From assembly GCA_007129655.1 (NCBI GenBank), contig SKVC01000019.1, positions 1 to 15,586 on the forward strand: a stretch of DNA of 15,586 nt, read 5' to 3'. The notes under the pieces are model-generated. The model saw nothing but the letters and a program-made list of their open reading frames with translations. It was not told where the DNA came from and did not search any database. Position numbers and translations under genes: made by a program. How positions within the stretch are numbered: the first letter of the stretch is position 1; every line of letters begins with the position of its first letter. Below, piece after piece: positions 6,701 through 13,812 of the stretch. This DNA is from Thermoplasmata archaeon (GTDB lineage Archaea; Thermoplasmatota; Thermoplasmata; Halarchaeoplasmatales; Halarchaeoplasmataceae).

Positions 6701-6920
6701 GGAGCTCGACCTCGGATATACACAGAACATAGAAACATACTACACCGGTCATGCAGAGCTTGAGGATGCTGTTGAATACGGAAAGGACTACATCAAGAAG
6801 GAAACTCTGTCGAAAGCGTTGCAAAAAGGAAGTACTGAGGATGGCTACGAAAAGGACTGGGAAATAGATGGTATGGAGATCACCATACGGATAGTTCCTC
6901 TTTCATCAGAGGATGACTAA
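3792..6920 (+). CDS. ileS: Isoleucyl-tRNA synthetase
   Basis: Charges tRNA-Ile with isoleucine in the cytoplasm. The 1042-residue class Ia synthetase has HIGH at residues 60-63 (LPHIGH), KMSKS at 595-599 (EKMSKSKGN), and the conserved GWDTHGLPVE. Its CP1 editing domain, which hydrolyses mischarged Val-tRNA, carries AWTTTPWTL and the acidic APAFGQEDHE segment. Cysteine pairs CPRCGT, CWRCDS and CPDCSG look like zinc-ribbon elements. An anticodon-binding helical domain starts at DRWLLSKKNT, and there is a long C-terminal extension. Length and motifs fit the archaeal/eukaryal-like type. The ATG is fixed by GGAGG eight bases upstream. The gene stands alone between the nucleotidyltransferase unit and a convergent ATPase gene 9 bp away, and its leader carries an Ile-rich peptide that may regulate it. 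Confidence 0.97.
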   Translation: MTESSGKFKALDKETPLPEKELEVIRYWEERDISRKSRSRIRDRKFGFTEGPPTANGLPHIGHVLTRVVKDAYLRYKTMDGYQVVPNIAGWDTHGLPVEIEVEKELGIESKEEIVEYGLEKFNALCKKSVFRYEKDWRKMSERIGFWIDYDDAYITMKDDYIESVWWSLKEHWKNGLLEKGHYVVPYCPRCGTPLSSHEVAQGYQQVEDPSIYIRFKAKDEDAYFLAWTTTPWTLISNLMLAVGEDIDYALVNYRGEKYYLAEKLVEKVFDDAELLNIVKGSDLVGKEYEPIFSFVAPEGKSHYVTSADFVSLEEGTGIVHIAPAFGQEDHELCEAEGVELVNPVDEAGKFCSEITDYAGKFVKDADEQIMEDLEDRGDLIKTATTTHTYPFCWRCDSPLLYYALESWFIRTSRVKEKLIANNEQIFWKPEHLKHGRFGNFLDELKDWALSRNRFWGTPLPVWTCEEGHEICIGSKEELESMATEPLEEDFELHRPWVDRVELKCPDCSGTMKRVEYVIDCWYDSGSAPFAQFHYPFENEDKFNEAFPVSFITEALDQTRGWFYSLLSISSLLFDKPAYMKCLTLGLILDEDGEKMSKSKGNAVNPTQIMEDIGADATRLYFLSSPVWKSTRFSEELTREKINKTLNTLTNVISFFTSNANLDDFEPGEYKPTNDIDRWLLSKKNTLISEVRDGLDSLEIHRSARAMEDFIEILSNWYLRVSRRRFWEGSSEEKAGAYNTLYECLETLTRSMAPFVPFITERIYQNIFLPVRKEPESVHLMEYPTVNEQQLDPELEAHMDSVIKVAELGRNARQQKDVKLRQPLSEVIVVTEDKEQREAVVRLKELLKDELNVRDIHVEESDSGFVELTVKPNFASLGPRFKGEAGKVAGIIENADAEELKAALNENGEVELDGFTILPEDAEFEEVVKEDYTLSTGTGMKVYVNIHIDEELRNEGLARDIVRRIQTMRKELDLGYTQNIETYYTGHAELEDAVEYGKDYIKKETLSKALQKGSTEDGYEKDWEIDGMEITIRIVPLSSEDD

Positions 6921-6929
6921 AGCTATCTT

Positions 6930-8033
6930 TTAATGTGAACCGGTTTTTCTCTTTATCCATTCTCTAAAGAAGGGATCGACTATCTCATTTTCGTACAATA
7001 TCCCCTGGCGTTCTAGAGTCTTCAGTGCTCTTTGAACATGAGAATTGCCTTTTAATCCATACTTTTGTATGGTCTCATAGGAATATGGCTTTTCATCGTA
7101 TGCAATAGCCTCCAGTGCCCTTCTGTGAACCGAACTCTTTATCATGTTCCATGTTTGCTCCAGATACATATCGTTATCTATCAAAATATGTAATACTTCT
7201 TCAAGAGAGTGAGAGGGATATTTTGACATCTCTTGATTCCATAGTTCAAAACAAAGTTCTTTTGTCCTCATAGGGTGTCCATCCGTCAAACGTAATATTT
7301 CGTCTATGATATCACGATCAACCTTGACACCGTTATTTTCAAAGTTTTTGATGATATACTCTATAAACGGTTTTTTTGGGATCCGACCGAGTTTCATGAT
7401 CTTTGTGGATTTGAAAAAAGGCCTGTCGCCTTCTTCAAATATCTCTTTTAACATGTTTACTTGAGAACCGCTGAATATATACGTAACACGATCTTGTTCC
7501 TGTATCACACTTCGAAACAAACGCTCCAATCTACCACCGTTCAAAGTACTGATACGTTGAAATTCATGCATGGCGATCACGATCCGGATATCCTTTTTTT
7601 CAGCTAAAGTTTGAGGGAAACTTAATGCCTTCTCCAGATCTTTCTCCGTTTCAACTATCTTCAATGATATCTTTACATGCCCATCATCTAAGGGAGTGAA
7701 TGTGGGTCTTAAAGATGTAAGAGTATCCTTTATCAATGAAAAACCTTTTTCGAACGAAGAGAATGTATTTTTTACAACATCGCTAACTATACTATCTGCC
7801 AGTTCAGATATATCGTTTATTCTATTGAAATCTATGTAAACAACTGCCCTGTCCTCTTTTAGCCGTTCGAATGATTTCAATATTAGACTGGATTTACCAT
7901 ACCTCCGGGGAGAATAGATGGTGATATTTTGACCGCTTTTGACAGTTTTAATTATGGTATCTAGCTCTGATTCTCTATCTACGAATCTATCTCCTTTGGC
8001 TAGGAGTCTGTATTCGAATGGATTATCTTGCAT
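6930..8033 (-). CDS. Archaeal AAA+ ATPase (ATPase_2 family, STAND-like)
   Basis: A 367-residue member of the large archaeal ATPase family. It opens with NPFEYRLLAKGDRFVDRESEL, the usual lead-in to the nucleotide-binding domain. Walker A is SPRRYGKS (residues 41-48). A sensor-like strand YIFSGSQVNML and the segment LGRIPKKPFIEYI follow. A C-terminal winged helix ends in the family's typical DPFFREWIKR. The Walker B segment reads IVIAMHEFQ, whereas relatives normally have DEFQ; H156 replaces the metal-coordinating Asp while E157 remains. Biological role is unknown; relatives are suspected of sensing, defence or replication-linked functions. The start is supported by AAGGTG (minus strand, 8040-8045), six bases upstream. 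It is divergent from the large ATPase-TPR gene, with a palindrome between them, and convergent with ileS. Confidence 0.85.
   Translation of the reverse strand: MQDNPFEYRLLAKGDRFVDRESELDTIIKTVKSGQNITIYSPRRYGKSSLILKSFERLKEDRAVVYIDFNRINDISELADSIVSDVVKNTFSSFEKGFSLIKDTLTSLRPTFTPLDDGHVKISLKIVETEKDLEKALSFPQTLAEKKDIRIVIAMHEFQRISTLNGGRLERLFRSVIQEQDRVTYIFSGSQVNMLKEIFEEGDRPFFKSTKIMKLGRIPKKPFIEYIIKNFENNGVKVDRDIIDEILRLTDGHPMRTKELCFELWNQEMSKYPSHSLEEVLHILIDNDMYLEQTWNMIKSSVHRRALEAIAYDEKPYSYETIQKYGLKGNSHVQRALKTLERQGILYENEIVDPFFREWIKRKTGSH
6944..6954 (+). terminator. Possible U-tract terminator for ileS
   Basis: TTTTTCTCTTT lies 24 bases after the ileS stop, inside the 3' end of the convergent ATPase gene. 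Archaeal RNA polymerase terminates at such pyrimidine tracts. Only the tract is seen; there is no hairpin. Confidence 0.35.
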
Positions 8034-8059
8034 CTAATACACCTTTACGCATTACACAT

Positions 8060-8076
8060 TTATGTATAATACATAA
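8060..8076. promoter_or_regulatory. 17-bp palindrome in the divergent ATPase/TPR promoter region
   Basis: TTATGTATAATACATAA has 8-base arms (TTATGTAT/ATACATAA) around one central base. It lies 27-43 bases upstream of the minus-strand ATPase start, overlapping where that gene's TATA element would be, and 72 bases upstream of the plus-strand gene. It is a good candidate operator for a dimeric regulator or a shared promoter element. AT-richness makes chance more likely than for a mixed sequence. Confidence 0.45.
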
Positions 8077-8147
8077 TCGTATAAGAACTTTTCGTGTTTT
8101 CATGAATATGTCAAATCCTGCAACTCAGTAAAAACTTAATACCTTCC

Positions 8148-11100
8148 ATGGAATTGTATGATATGGATGATAAAATCCACGAAGTATCTTTTTCACCTAC
8201 ACTGATCGGCAGGGAAAAAGAATTCGATGATTTGCAGTCCTTATGGGAGGAGATAAAGGGAGGAACAGGGCATACGGTTTTTATCTCCGGTGAGGCGGGT
8301 ATAGGTAAAACACGGCTTGTCAATGAGCTGATCCAAAAAGCTCAAGAAGATGTCACAGTCATAAAGGGCTGGTGCCTGGCCGATGCCTTCGAACCGTTGA
8401 TGCCTTTCAACGAAGGTTTTCGGGAAGTAGGATTATCTCATTTGATCTCTGAGAGTCCACCTCCAAAAGTGATATCTGCTTACCTGATGGATGATTCGGG
8501 ATTGATGATAACCGAAGCCGAGAGGGATATGAGCGGATTGGACCCGGATATATTCGCTTCCATGCTTTCAGCCGTAGGGAACTTTGTTACGGATTCCCTG
8601 TCCATGATGGGAAATAAACAGACCGGGGGATTGAACACACTTTCCTATGGGAAACACAGCATCATCATTCAGACCGATGGAAATTTATCACTAGCTACTA
8701 TCATAGAGGGGGAAAGTAGCGAATTATTGATAGAAGATATGAAAAGTGTTCTCAAAGAGATAGGCAAGGAGTTAAAGGATTGGGATGGAAGTGAAAATGC
8801 CGCGATGGAAGTTGCACCCAAGATAAGATGGTTCATCGATTCAAAAAAATACAGCGGTGTTCATCTCGTTGATAACCCAAAAATCAAGCAGGAAAATCTT
8901 TTCGAAAACGTCCTTTTAGGTCTCAGAAGGATATCATCTGAGAAGCCTTTGATAATCTTTTTAGATGACATGCACTGGGCGGATAATTCATCCTTAAAAC
9001 TGTTCCATTACATCTCAAGGAATACCCGGAACAATAAGATCCTGATTTTGGGTACATATCGTCCCGAGGATGTTATCCAATCCGAAGAAGGCATACATCC
9101 ATTAAAAACCCTGATGCAAAATATGAGTAGAGAATCACTGCTACATGAGATACCGGTGGGAAGACTGGATTCTCCAGCGATTGAAACACTGATCAAGAAC
9201 ATCCTGGAAGATGTAGAACTCAAAGAAGAATTCATCAACAATATATACACAGAAAGCGAGGGTAACCCTTTCTTTACACTGGAAGTTATCAAAATGTTGA
9301 TAGAGGAAAGACATTTGAAAAGAGTCGATGGCAATTGGGAAGTAAATCAAAACTTGGAGGATATCAACATACCATCCAAGGTCTACGATATCGTTTCTAG
9401 AAGAGTGGATCGGTTAATACTCGAACATAGGGAACTACTAGAATGTGCCAGCGTGGTAGGTGAGGAATTTGAAAGTGGGGTGATCGGTAATATCATGGAT
9501 ATCAACAGGGTAAGCCTGCTTAAGAATTTGAACGTTATAGAACGAAACCATAATTTGATACATGCCATAAATCTCAAGTACCGATTCGACCACAGAAAGA
9601 TACGAGAAGTATTGTACAATGGGATAATCGAAGAATTAAGAGAAGAATTTCATAAGATGATAGCTGAAGCTTACGAAAGTATCAAAGATGAAGGAAGGCA
9701 AGACTTGATATTCGAGTTGGCTAAACATTGGGATAAAGGGGGTGTTTATGACAAGGCCTACGAATATTACGAACAAGCTGCTAAGATTGCAAAAGATTCC
9801 TATGCAAACAAGCAAGCTATAGAGTTTTATAACAGGCTTTTGGAGATCATACCAAAACTTGATACCTTGGAAGATACGGAGAAAAAAACGATACACTATC
9901 TACATAAAAAAGGAGATTGTCTGAAAACCATAGGGGAATGGGAAAGTGCCGGAGATGCTTACTCTAAGTCTATAGATATCTCAGAGGATCTCGGCGATAA
10001 GAAGCTGATAGCCGATTGCAAAGTAAAATTGGGGAATCTAAGGTTACGTGAAGCTAGATACGACGAATCTTTGAAGCTCTGCAAAGATAGCTCGTCTTTG
10101 TACAAAGAACTTGGAGATAAAAATAAATATTGTGAATCACTGGGTAATATAGGTTCAGTTTACAACAGCATAAGTGAATACGACAAGGCGATGGAATTCT
10201 TAACAGAGATGCAGAAGATCGCAATAAGATTGCACGACAGCAATTTGATGAGTCAACTCTACGGAAACATGGGGAGCACCCATTACGGAAGAGGAGAATT
10301 GGACGAGTCCTTGGAATTTTACAATAAAAAATTGAAGATCGAAGAAGAGGAAGAAGACCTGTTGGAGATAGGCTACACTAGGGTGAATATGGCCAGTATT
10401 TACGTAAGACTTCAAGAGTACGATAAGTGCATGGACATGTGTCATCGGGTACTCGAAATAGCAAAGAAAACCGGAGACAAATTGATGGAGCAAAATGCTT
10501 TGGGGAAACTTGGCATATCCTATGCGGAACAGGGAGATTACTCAAAGGGTTTGGAGTACTACACGAAAAAATTAAACTTGGCCGAAAAGATGGGGGATAG
10601 AAGAAGTGCAGGTTACGTAGCCAATAATATAGGAGAACTTTACAAGGAAAAGGGTGAATACGAAAGGGCTTTGGAATATTTTGAAAAAGACATGAAGATC
10701 TCCAAAGAAGTGGGGGACAAAAAAGGTTATTCGATCACCGTAGGAAACATGGGAAATCTGTACAAGTTGATGGGGGAGTATGAGAAGGCTGAGGAACTGT
10801 ACGACGAAACCATTGCCATCGGACGCGAACATGATATCAAAGACGTTCTCAGCTATTTTTTATCGGATAAAGCGGACCTATGCTTTAAACAGAATTTAAT
10901 TCAGGAGGCAAAGAAATTGAACGATGAAGCCATTGCCTTAGCCGAAAGGATCAACATGTCAGAAACACTATTCCTTGCGCATTTATTGGAAGCCAAGCTA
11001 ATATCCGAAACCGATAAAAACAGAGGCATAGACATCTTAGATGGGATGTTAGATGACGAACTCACAGACCCAGAGAAGGCTAAATTACTCTATGAATTAT

Positions 11101-11216
11101 ACCAAATGTCCGGTGATGATAAGTACAAAAAAGATGCCTTAGAGTTCTATACCAAATTATACGAAAAAAATCCATCAAAACATTATCAAGATATAATCGA
11201 AGAGATGGAAGATTGA
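8148..11216 (+). CDS. Large signalling ATPase with inserted sensor-like domain and TPR repeats
   Basis: A 1022-residue protein built like the AAA-ATPase/TPR signal proteins. It has LIGREKEFDDL (19-29), Walker A GEAGIGKT (48-55) and Walker B LDDMHWAD (272-279). A helical middle follows, then many tetratricopeptide repeats from about residue 530 to 960, such as YDKAYEYYEQA and repeats of the form GEYERALEYFEKDMKISKEVGD. Between Walker A and B lies an unusual insert (about 104-222) with SAYLMDDSGLMI, DPDIFASMLSAV, LSYGKHSIII and LATIIEGESSELL, which resembles the roadblock/longin-like fold. There is no cyclase or kinase output domain. The start may instead be the ATG at 8163, where TTAATA lies about 25 bases upstream; neither start has a strong SD. 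It probably acts as a cytoplasmic scaffold or switch; ligand and partners are unknown. Confidence 0.85.
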   Translation: MELYDMDDKIHEVSFSPTLIGREKEFDDLQSLWEEIKGGTGHTVFISGEAGIGKTRLVNELIQKAQEDVTVIKGWCLADAFEPLMPFNEGFREVGLSHLISESPPPKVISAYLMDDSGLMITEAERDMSGLDPDIFASMLSAVGNFVTDSLSMMGNKQTGGLNTLSYGKHSIIIQTDGNLSLATIIEGESSELLIEDMKSVLKEIGKELKDWDGSENAAMEVAPKIRWFIDSKKYSGVHLVDNPKIKQENLFENVLLGLRRISSEKPLIIFLDDMHWADNSSLKLFHYISRNTRNNKILILGTYRPEDVIQSEEGIHPLKTLMQNMSRESLLHEIPVGRLDSPAIETLIKNILEDVELKEEFINNIYTESEGNPFFTLEVIKMLIEERHLKRVDGNWEVNQNLEDINIPSKVYDIVSRRVDRLILEHRELLECASVVGEEFESGVIGNIMDINRVSLLKNLNVIERNHNLIHAINLKYRFDHRKIREVLYNGIIEELREEFHKMIAEAYESIKDEGRQDLIFELAKHWDKGGVYDKAYEYYEQAAKIAKDSYANKQAIEFYNRLLEIIPKLDTLEDTEKKTIHYLHKKGDCLKTIGEWESAGDAYSKSIDISEDLGDKKLIADCKVKLGNLRLREARYDESLKLCKDSSSLYKELGDKNKYCESLGNIGSVYNSISEYDKAMEFLTEMQKIAIRLHDSNLMSQLYGNMGSTHYGRGELDESLEFYNKKLKIEEEEEDLLEIGYTRVNMASIYVRLQEYDKCMDMCHRVLEIAKKTGDKLMEQNALGKLGISYAEQGDYSKGLEYYTKKLNLAEKMGDRRSAGYVANNIGELYKEKGEYERALEYFEKDMKISKEVGDKKGYSITVGNMGNLYKLMGEYEKAEELYDETIAIGREHDIKDVLSYFLSDKADLCFKQNLIQEAKKLNDEAIALAERINMSETLFLAHLLEAKLISETDKNRGIDILDGMLDDELTDPEKAKLLYELYQMSGDDKYKKDALEFYTKLYEKNPSKHYQDIIEEMED

Positions 11217-11247
11217 TCTTCTCTTTAAGGGCTCTTCCGTCGACAAA

Positions 11248-11256
11248 TTATATATA
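11248..11256 (+). promoter_or_regulatory. TATA box of the aldolase-dehydrogenase operon
   Basis: ATTATATAT(A) centred about 50 bases before the aldolase ATG. Transcription would start near 11278-11282, giving a short leader of about 20 bases that contains the SD-like AGTGAT (11292-11297). Confidence 0.6.
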
Positions 11257-11300
11257 ACTAACTTGTTTTCTCTTTCTTGTAAAATATATGAAGTGATAAC

Positions 11301-12083
11301 ATGGACTGGGGAATGAAAAATCGAATGTCACAGTTGATACAAAAAGACGGACGCTGTCTATTCTTACCGATAGATCACGGATACTTCCAGGGGCCTACTA
11401 CTAAATTAGAGAAACCAGGGAAGACCGTTGAGCCGCTGATGGAATATGCGGATGCTCTTTTTGTTACCAGAGGCGCACTAAGGAACTGCATACCGGCGGA
11501 CAACACAAAGCCCATAATACTGCGGGTTTCCGGAGGACCGAGCGTGATCGGTGAAGACCTGGCTAATGAAGTACTTACCACATCCATCGAAGAGATAATA
11601 CGGCTGAACGCTTCAGCAGTAGGTATCTCGATATTCGTTGGTAGTGAATACGAAACGCAGACTATCGAGAGCCTGGCATGGCTGGTAGATGAATGCGAGA
11701 GCTACGGCATACCAGTTATGGCCGTTACCGCCGTTGGCAAAGAGCTGAAAAAGCGCGATGCCAGATACCTCGGACTCGCATCCCGTATAGCCGCCGAACT
11801 CGGGGCTAGAGTGGTAAAAACATACTGGTGTGAGAATTTCGACAAGGTAGTCGAAGGATGTCCGGTTCCCGTTGTGATGGCAGGGGGACCGAAGGTTGGT
11901 TCTGACAAAGAAGTATTCGATTTCGTTTACGACGGTATCAGCAAGGGTGCTGCTGGTGTGAATCTCGGTAGAAATGTCTGGAAGAACGAGCATCCTGTGC
12001 CGATGATCCGGGCACTCAGAGCGATAATCCACGAAGATGCCACCGCCGACGAAGCGAACGACATGTTCGAAGAGTGGAAATAA
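11301..12083 (+). CDS. LsrF/DhnA-family class I aldolase-like protein
   Basis: A 260-residue (beta/alpha)8 protein closely resembling LsrF, the thiolase that cleaves 3-hydroxy-5-phosphonooxypentane-2,4-dione in AI-2 breakdown. Matches include the N-terminal LDWGM-like DWGMKNRMS, the signature DHGYFQGPTT (from D25), GSEYETQTIESL, and the Schiff-base lysine region VVKTYW (K173), followed by a phosphate-binding end PVVMAGG and GVNLGRNV. The family also includes archaeal fructose-bisphosphate aldolases and ADH synthase, but the GYFQGPTT signature points to the LsrF branch. No lsr transport, kinase or regulator genes are in the window, so the AI-2 role is not supported. An alcohol dehydrogenase follows 9 bases downstream and is probably in the same operon. 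Substrate is unknown. Confidence 0.82.
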   Translation: MDWGMKNRMSQLIQKDGRCLFLPIDHGYFQGPTTKLEKPGKTVEPLMEYADALFVTRGALRNCIPADNTKPIILRVSGGPSVIGEDLANEVLTTSIEEIIRLNASAVGISIFVGSEYETQTIESLAWLVDECESYGIPVMAVTAVGKELKKRDARYLGLASRIAAELGARVVKTYWCENFDKVVEGCPVPVVMAGGPKVGSDKEVFDFVYDGISKGAAGVNLGRNVWKNEHPVPMIRALRAIIHEDATADEANDMFEEWK

Positions 12084-12092
12084 GAATAGAAC

Positions 12093-13112
12093 ATGCGGGT
12101 AGCTACCTACTACAGCAACAGCGATGTCCGGGTCGAAGAGATGCCCGTCCCTGATATAGGGGCTGATGAATTACTGGTTAAGGTACACGCCAGCGGCATA
12201 TGCGGCAGCGATGTCATGGAGTGGTATCGTATCAAAAAAGCTCCACGTATACTTGGTCACGAGATCGCCGGCGAGATAGCAGAAGTGGGAAACGAAGTTG
12301 ATGATTACAAAGTAGGTGAAAGAGTGTTCGTTTCCCACCACGTTCCCTGTGAAGACTGTAAATACTGTGAGTCAGGACACACGTCGGTTTGCGATACACT
12401 GCGGAGTACGAACTTCGATCCCGGTGGATTTGCCGAGTACCTTCGTGTACCGGCTATCAACGTTGAAAAAGGCGTTTATCATTTACCGGATAACATGACG
12501 TACGACGAAGGAGTATTCATCGAGCCTTTAGCCTGTGTTATCAGAGGTCAGCGTTTCTTAGATATTAAACCGGAGCACACCGTTATGGTGATCGGTAGTG
12601 GATTATCCGGATCGCTCCACATTAAACTAGCATTGTCCAAAGGTGTTAGTAGAGTGATCGCTACGGATATCTCAGATCATCGACTGGAAGCCGCGAAGAA
12701 ATTTGGCGCTGAAGCCGTGCTTAAAGCTGAAGATGTAACTCAGGATAGGATCAGAGAGATTAACGACGGACATCTGGTCGATAGGATCATAGTGTGCGCC
12801 GGAGTTGTGTCTGCCATGGAACAGGCCCTTGAAGTCGTTGATAGAGGCGGAAATATCCTTCTGTTTGCACCTCTAAAACCGGATGAACGATTGTCTTTAC
12901 CGGTATGGGACATATGGAAAAACGAAGTATCTATCACCACTTCTTATGCCGCCTGTGACGGAGATATAAAAGAAGCTATACGGTTGATCTCCGACGGTGA
13001 AGTTACTGTAAACGATATGATAACCCATCGTTTACCCTTGGAAGAGATACAAAAAGGATTCCAATTGACCGCTCAGGGTGAAGATTCTCTAAAAGTCATC
13101 ATAAAGCCTTGA
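12093..13112 (+). CDS. Zinc-dependent medium-chain alcohol (polyol/sugar) dehydrogenase
   Basis: A 339-residue NAD(P)-dependent dehydrogenase of the zinc MDR family. Catalytic zinc ligands are C37 (SGICGSD) and H56-E57 (LGHEIAGEI). The structural zinc site is C85, C88, C91 and C99 (CEDCKYCESGHTSVC). The Rossmann motif GSGLSG (168-173) is followed by ATDISD, whose aspartate favours NAD over NADP. The overall pattern is nearest to sorbitol, threonine and related polyol dehydrogenases, but the substrate cannot be named. It lies 9 bases after the aldolase stop with no clear SD, so it is probably translated after it on one message. The pairing suggests that the dehydrogenase oxidises or reduces a substrate or product of the aldolase. 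Confidence 0.85.
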   Translation: MRVATYYSNSDVRVEEMPVPDIGADELLVKVHASGICGSDVMEWYRIKKAPRILGHEIAGEIAEVGNEVDDYKVGERVFVSHHVPCEDCKYCESGHTSVCDTLRSTNFDPGGFAEYLRVPAINVEKGVYHLPDNMTYDEGVFIEPLACVIRGQRFLDIKPEHTVMVIGSGLSGSLHIKLALSKGVSRVIATDISDHRLEAAKKFGAEAVLKAEDVTQDRIREINDGHLVDRIIVCAGVVSAMEQALEVVDRGGNILLFAPLKPDERLSLPVWDIWKNEVSITTSYAACDGDIKEAIRLISDGEVTVNDMITHRLPLEEIQKGFQLTAQGEDSLKVIIKP

Positions 13113-13120
13113 ATAGAAAC

Positions 13121-13127
13121 TTTTATC
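13121..13127 (+). promoter_or_regulatory. TATA-like box for the Trm112-like gene
   Basis: TTTTATC, preceded by GAAAC, lies 25-31 bases before the ATG at 13152, starting 9 bases after the dehydrogenase stop. It predicts a separate leaderless transcript for the small zinc protein. Confidence 0.5.
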
Positions 13128-13151
13128 AATTCCCAGTAAATAACCCTATAC

Positions 13152-13322
13152 ATGAAACGTAGCCTTATGGAAATACTCCGATGTCCGAAATGCAAGGGAG
13201 AATTAGAGTTGAATGTTATACAGGAAGAAGATGAGATCGAAGAAGGTACCCTTGAATGCGGTAAATGTGATATCACTTATCCCATAGAAGAGGGTATCCC
13301 TAATATGATACCTCAGAGATAA
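13152..13322 (+). CDS. Trm112-like zinc protein (methyltransferase activator)
   Basis: A 56-residue protein with the Trm112/YcaR (UPF0434) pattern: an opening MEILRCPKCKGEL (first CxxC), LECGKCDITYPI (second CxxC) and the closing EEGIPNMIP that is typical of the family. In eukaryotes and archaea Trm112 is the small activating subunit of several SAM methyltransferases acting on tRNA, rRNA and release factor. That the gene lies among translation genes fits this role. It has its own TATA-like box and no SD, so it looks leaderless. Its last 10 bases overlap the end of the convergent tsr3 gene. It is too short for common ORF-length cut-offs. Which methyltransferase it binds cannot be told from here. 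Confidence 0.85.
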   Translation: MKRSLMEILRCPKCKGELELNVIQEEDEIEEGTLECGKCDITYPIEEGIPNMIPQR

Positions 13323-13807
13323 TCCTTCTGTATGTTTACTACTTCAGTACTATTAGCCGCTTGACCATATCTTTCCAGCGGCTCTCTGTTCAGCTCGATA
13401 AAATGTATACCCCATTTGAACTCAGACATTATCTTTTCAGCCTGCTCTTCTTCCCCTAAGATGAATAAAGCCGCTGCCAGGGCCTCTGCCGTGGTCAGCT
13501 TCATTGGTCTACCGTAGTTAACAGGGTTTGCAGCTACCAGATAAGGTAGTGCCCTGCCATTTTTGTAATATTTAAGTCTTTCATCAGCCTCGGTCCATGT
13601 ACAATCTACTGCCCGTAATCCGCCCTTTGCTGCCGTCTCCCGGTCAGCTGGGGACAAAGCGATCTTTGCTGTCGGTGTTAATAGAATTCCTGCTTTCCCT
13701 AGTTCGCTTGAACGACGTAGTTTTTTTGCAGATCGTTTTTTTATTAAACGACGTGCTGTGCATTTCTTCGGGTCACACTCTTCGTAATCATAGATATATA
13801 GATCCAT
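13313..13807 (-). CDS. tsr3: rRNA aminocarboxypropyltransferase Tsr3 (DUF367)
   Basis: A 164-residue SPOUT-fold enzyme that transfers the 3-amino-3-carboxypropyl group of SAM to a modified uridine of small-subunit rRNA. The N-terminal segment LYIYDYEECDPKKCTARRL is the RLI-like start that characterises the family. It continues with LLTPTAKIALSPAD, GLRAVDCTW, LPYLVAANPVNYGRP and a C-terminal FKWGIHFIELN, all DUF367 signatures. The start chosen is the ATG at 13805-13807, which begins the conserved domain five bases after the thiC stop; a longer frame from 13852 would overlap thiC and adds only unconserved residues. It probably shares the thiC message. Its 3' end overlaps the Trm112-like gene by 10 bp, tail to tail. 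Confidence 0.92.
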   Translation of the reverse strand: MDLYIYDYEECDPKKCTARRLIKKRSAKKLRRSSELGKAGILLTPTAKIALSPADRETAAKGGLRAVDCTWTEADERLKYYKNGRALPYLVAANPVNYGRPMKLTTAEALAAALFILGEEEQAEKIMSEFKWGIHFIELNREPLERYGQAANSTEVVNIQKDYL

Positions 13808-13812
13808 TGTTA

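Noticed and set aside
11288..11296. Mini-ORF ATG AAG TGA just before the aldolase gene, as a leader peptide.
   Set aside because: It is two codons long, has no link to the enzyme, and its bases include the SD-like AGTGAT; chance is the simpler explanation.
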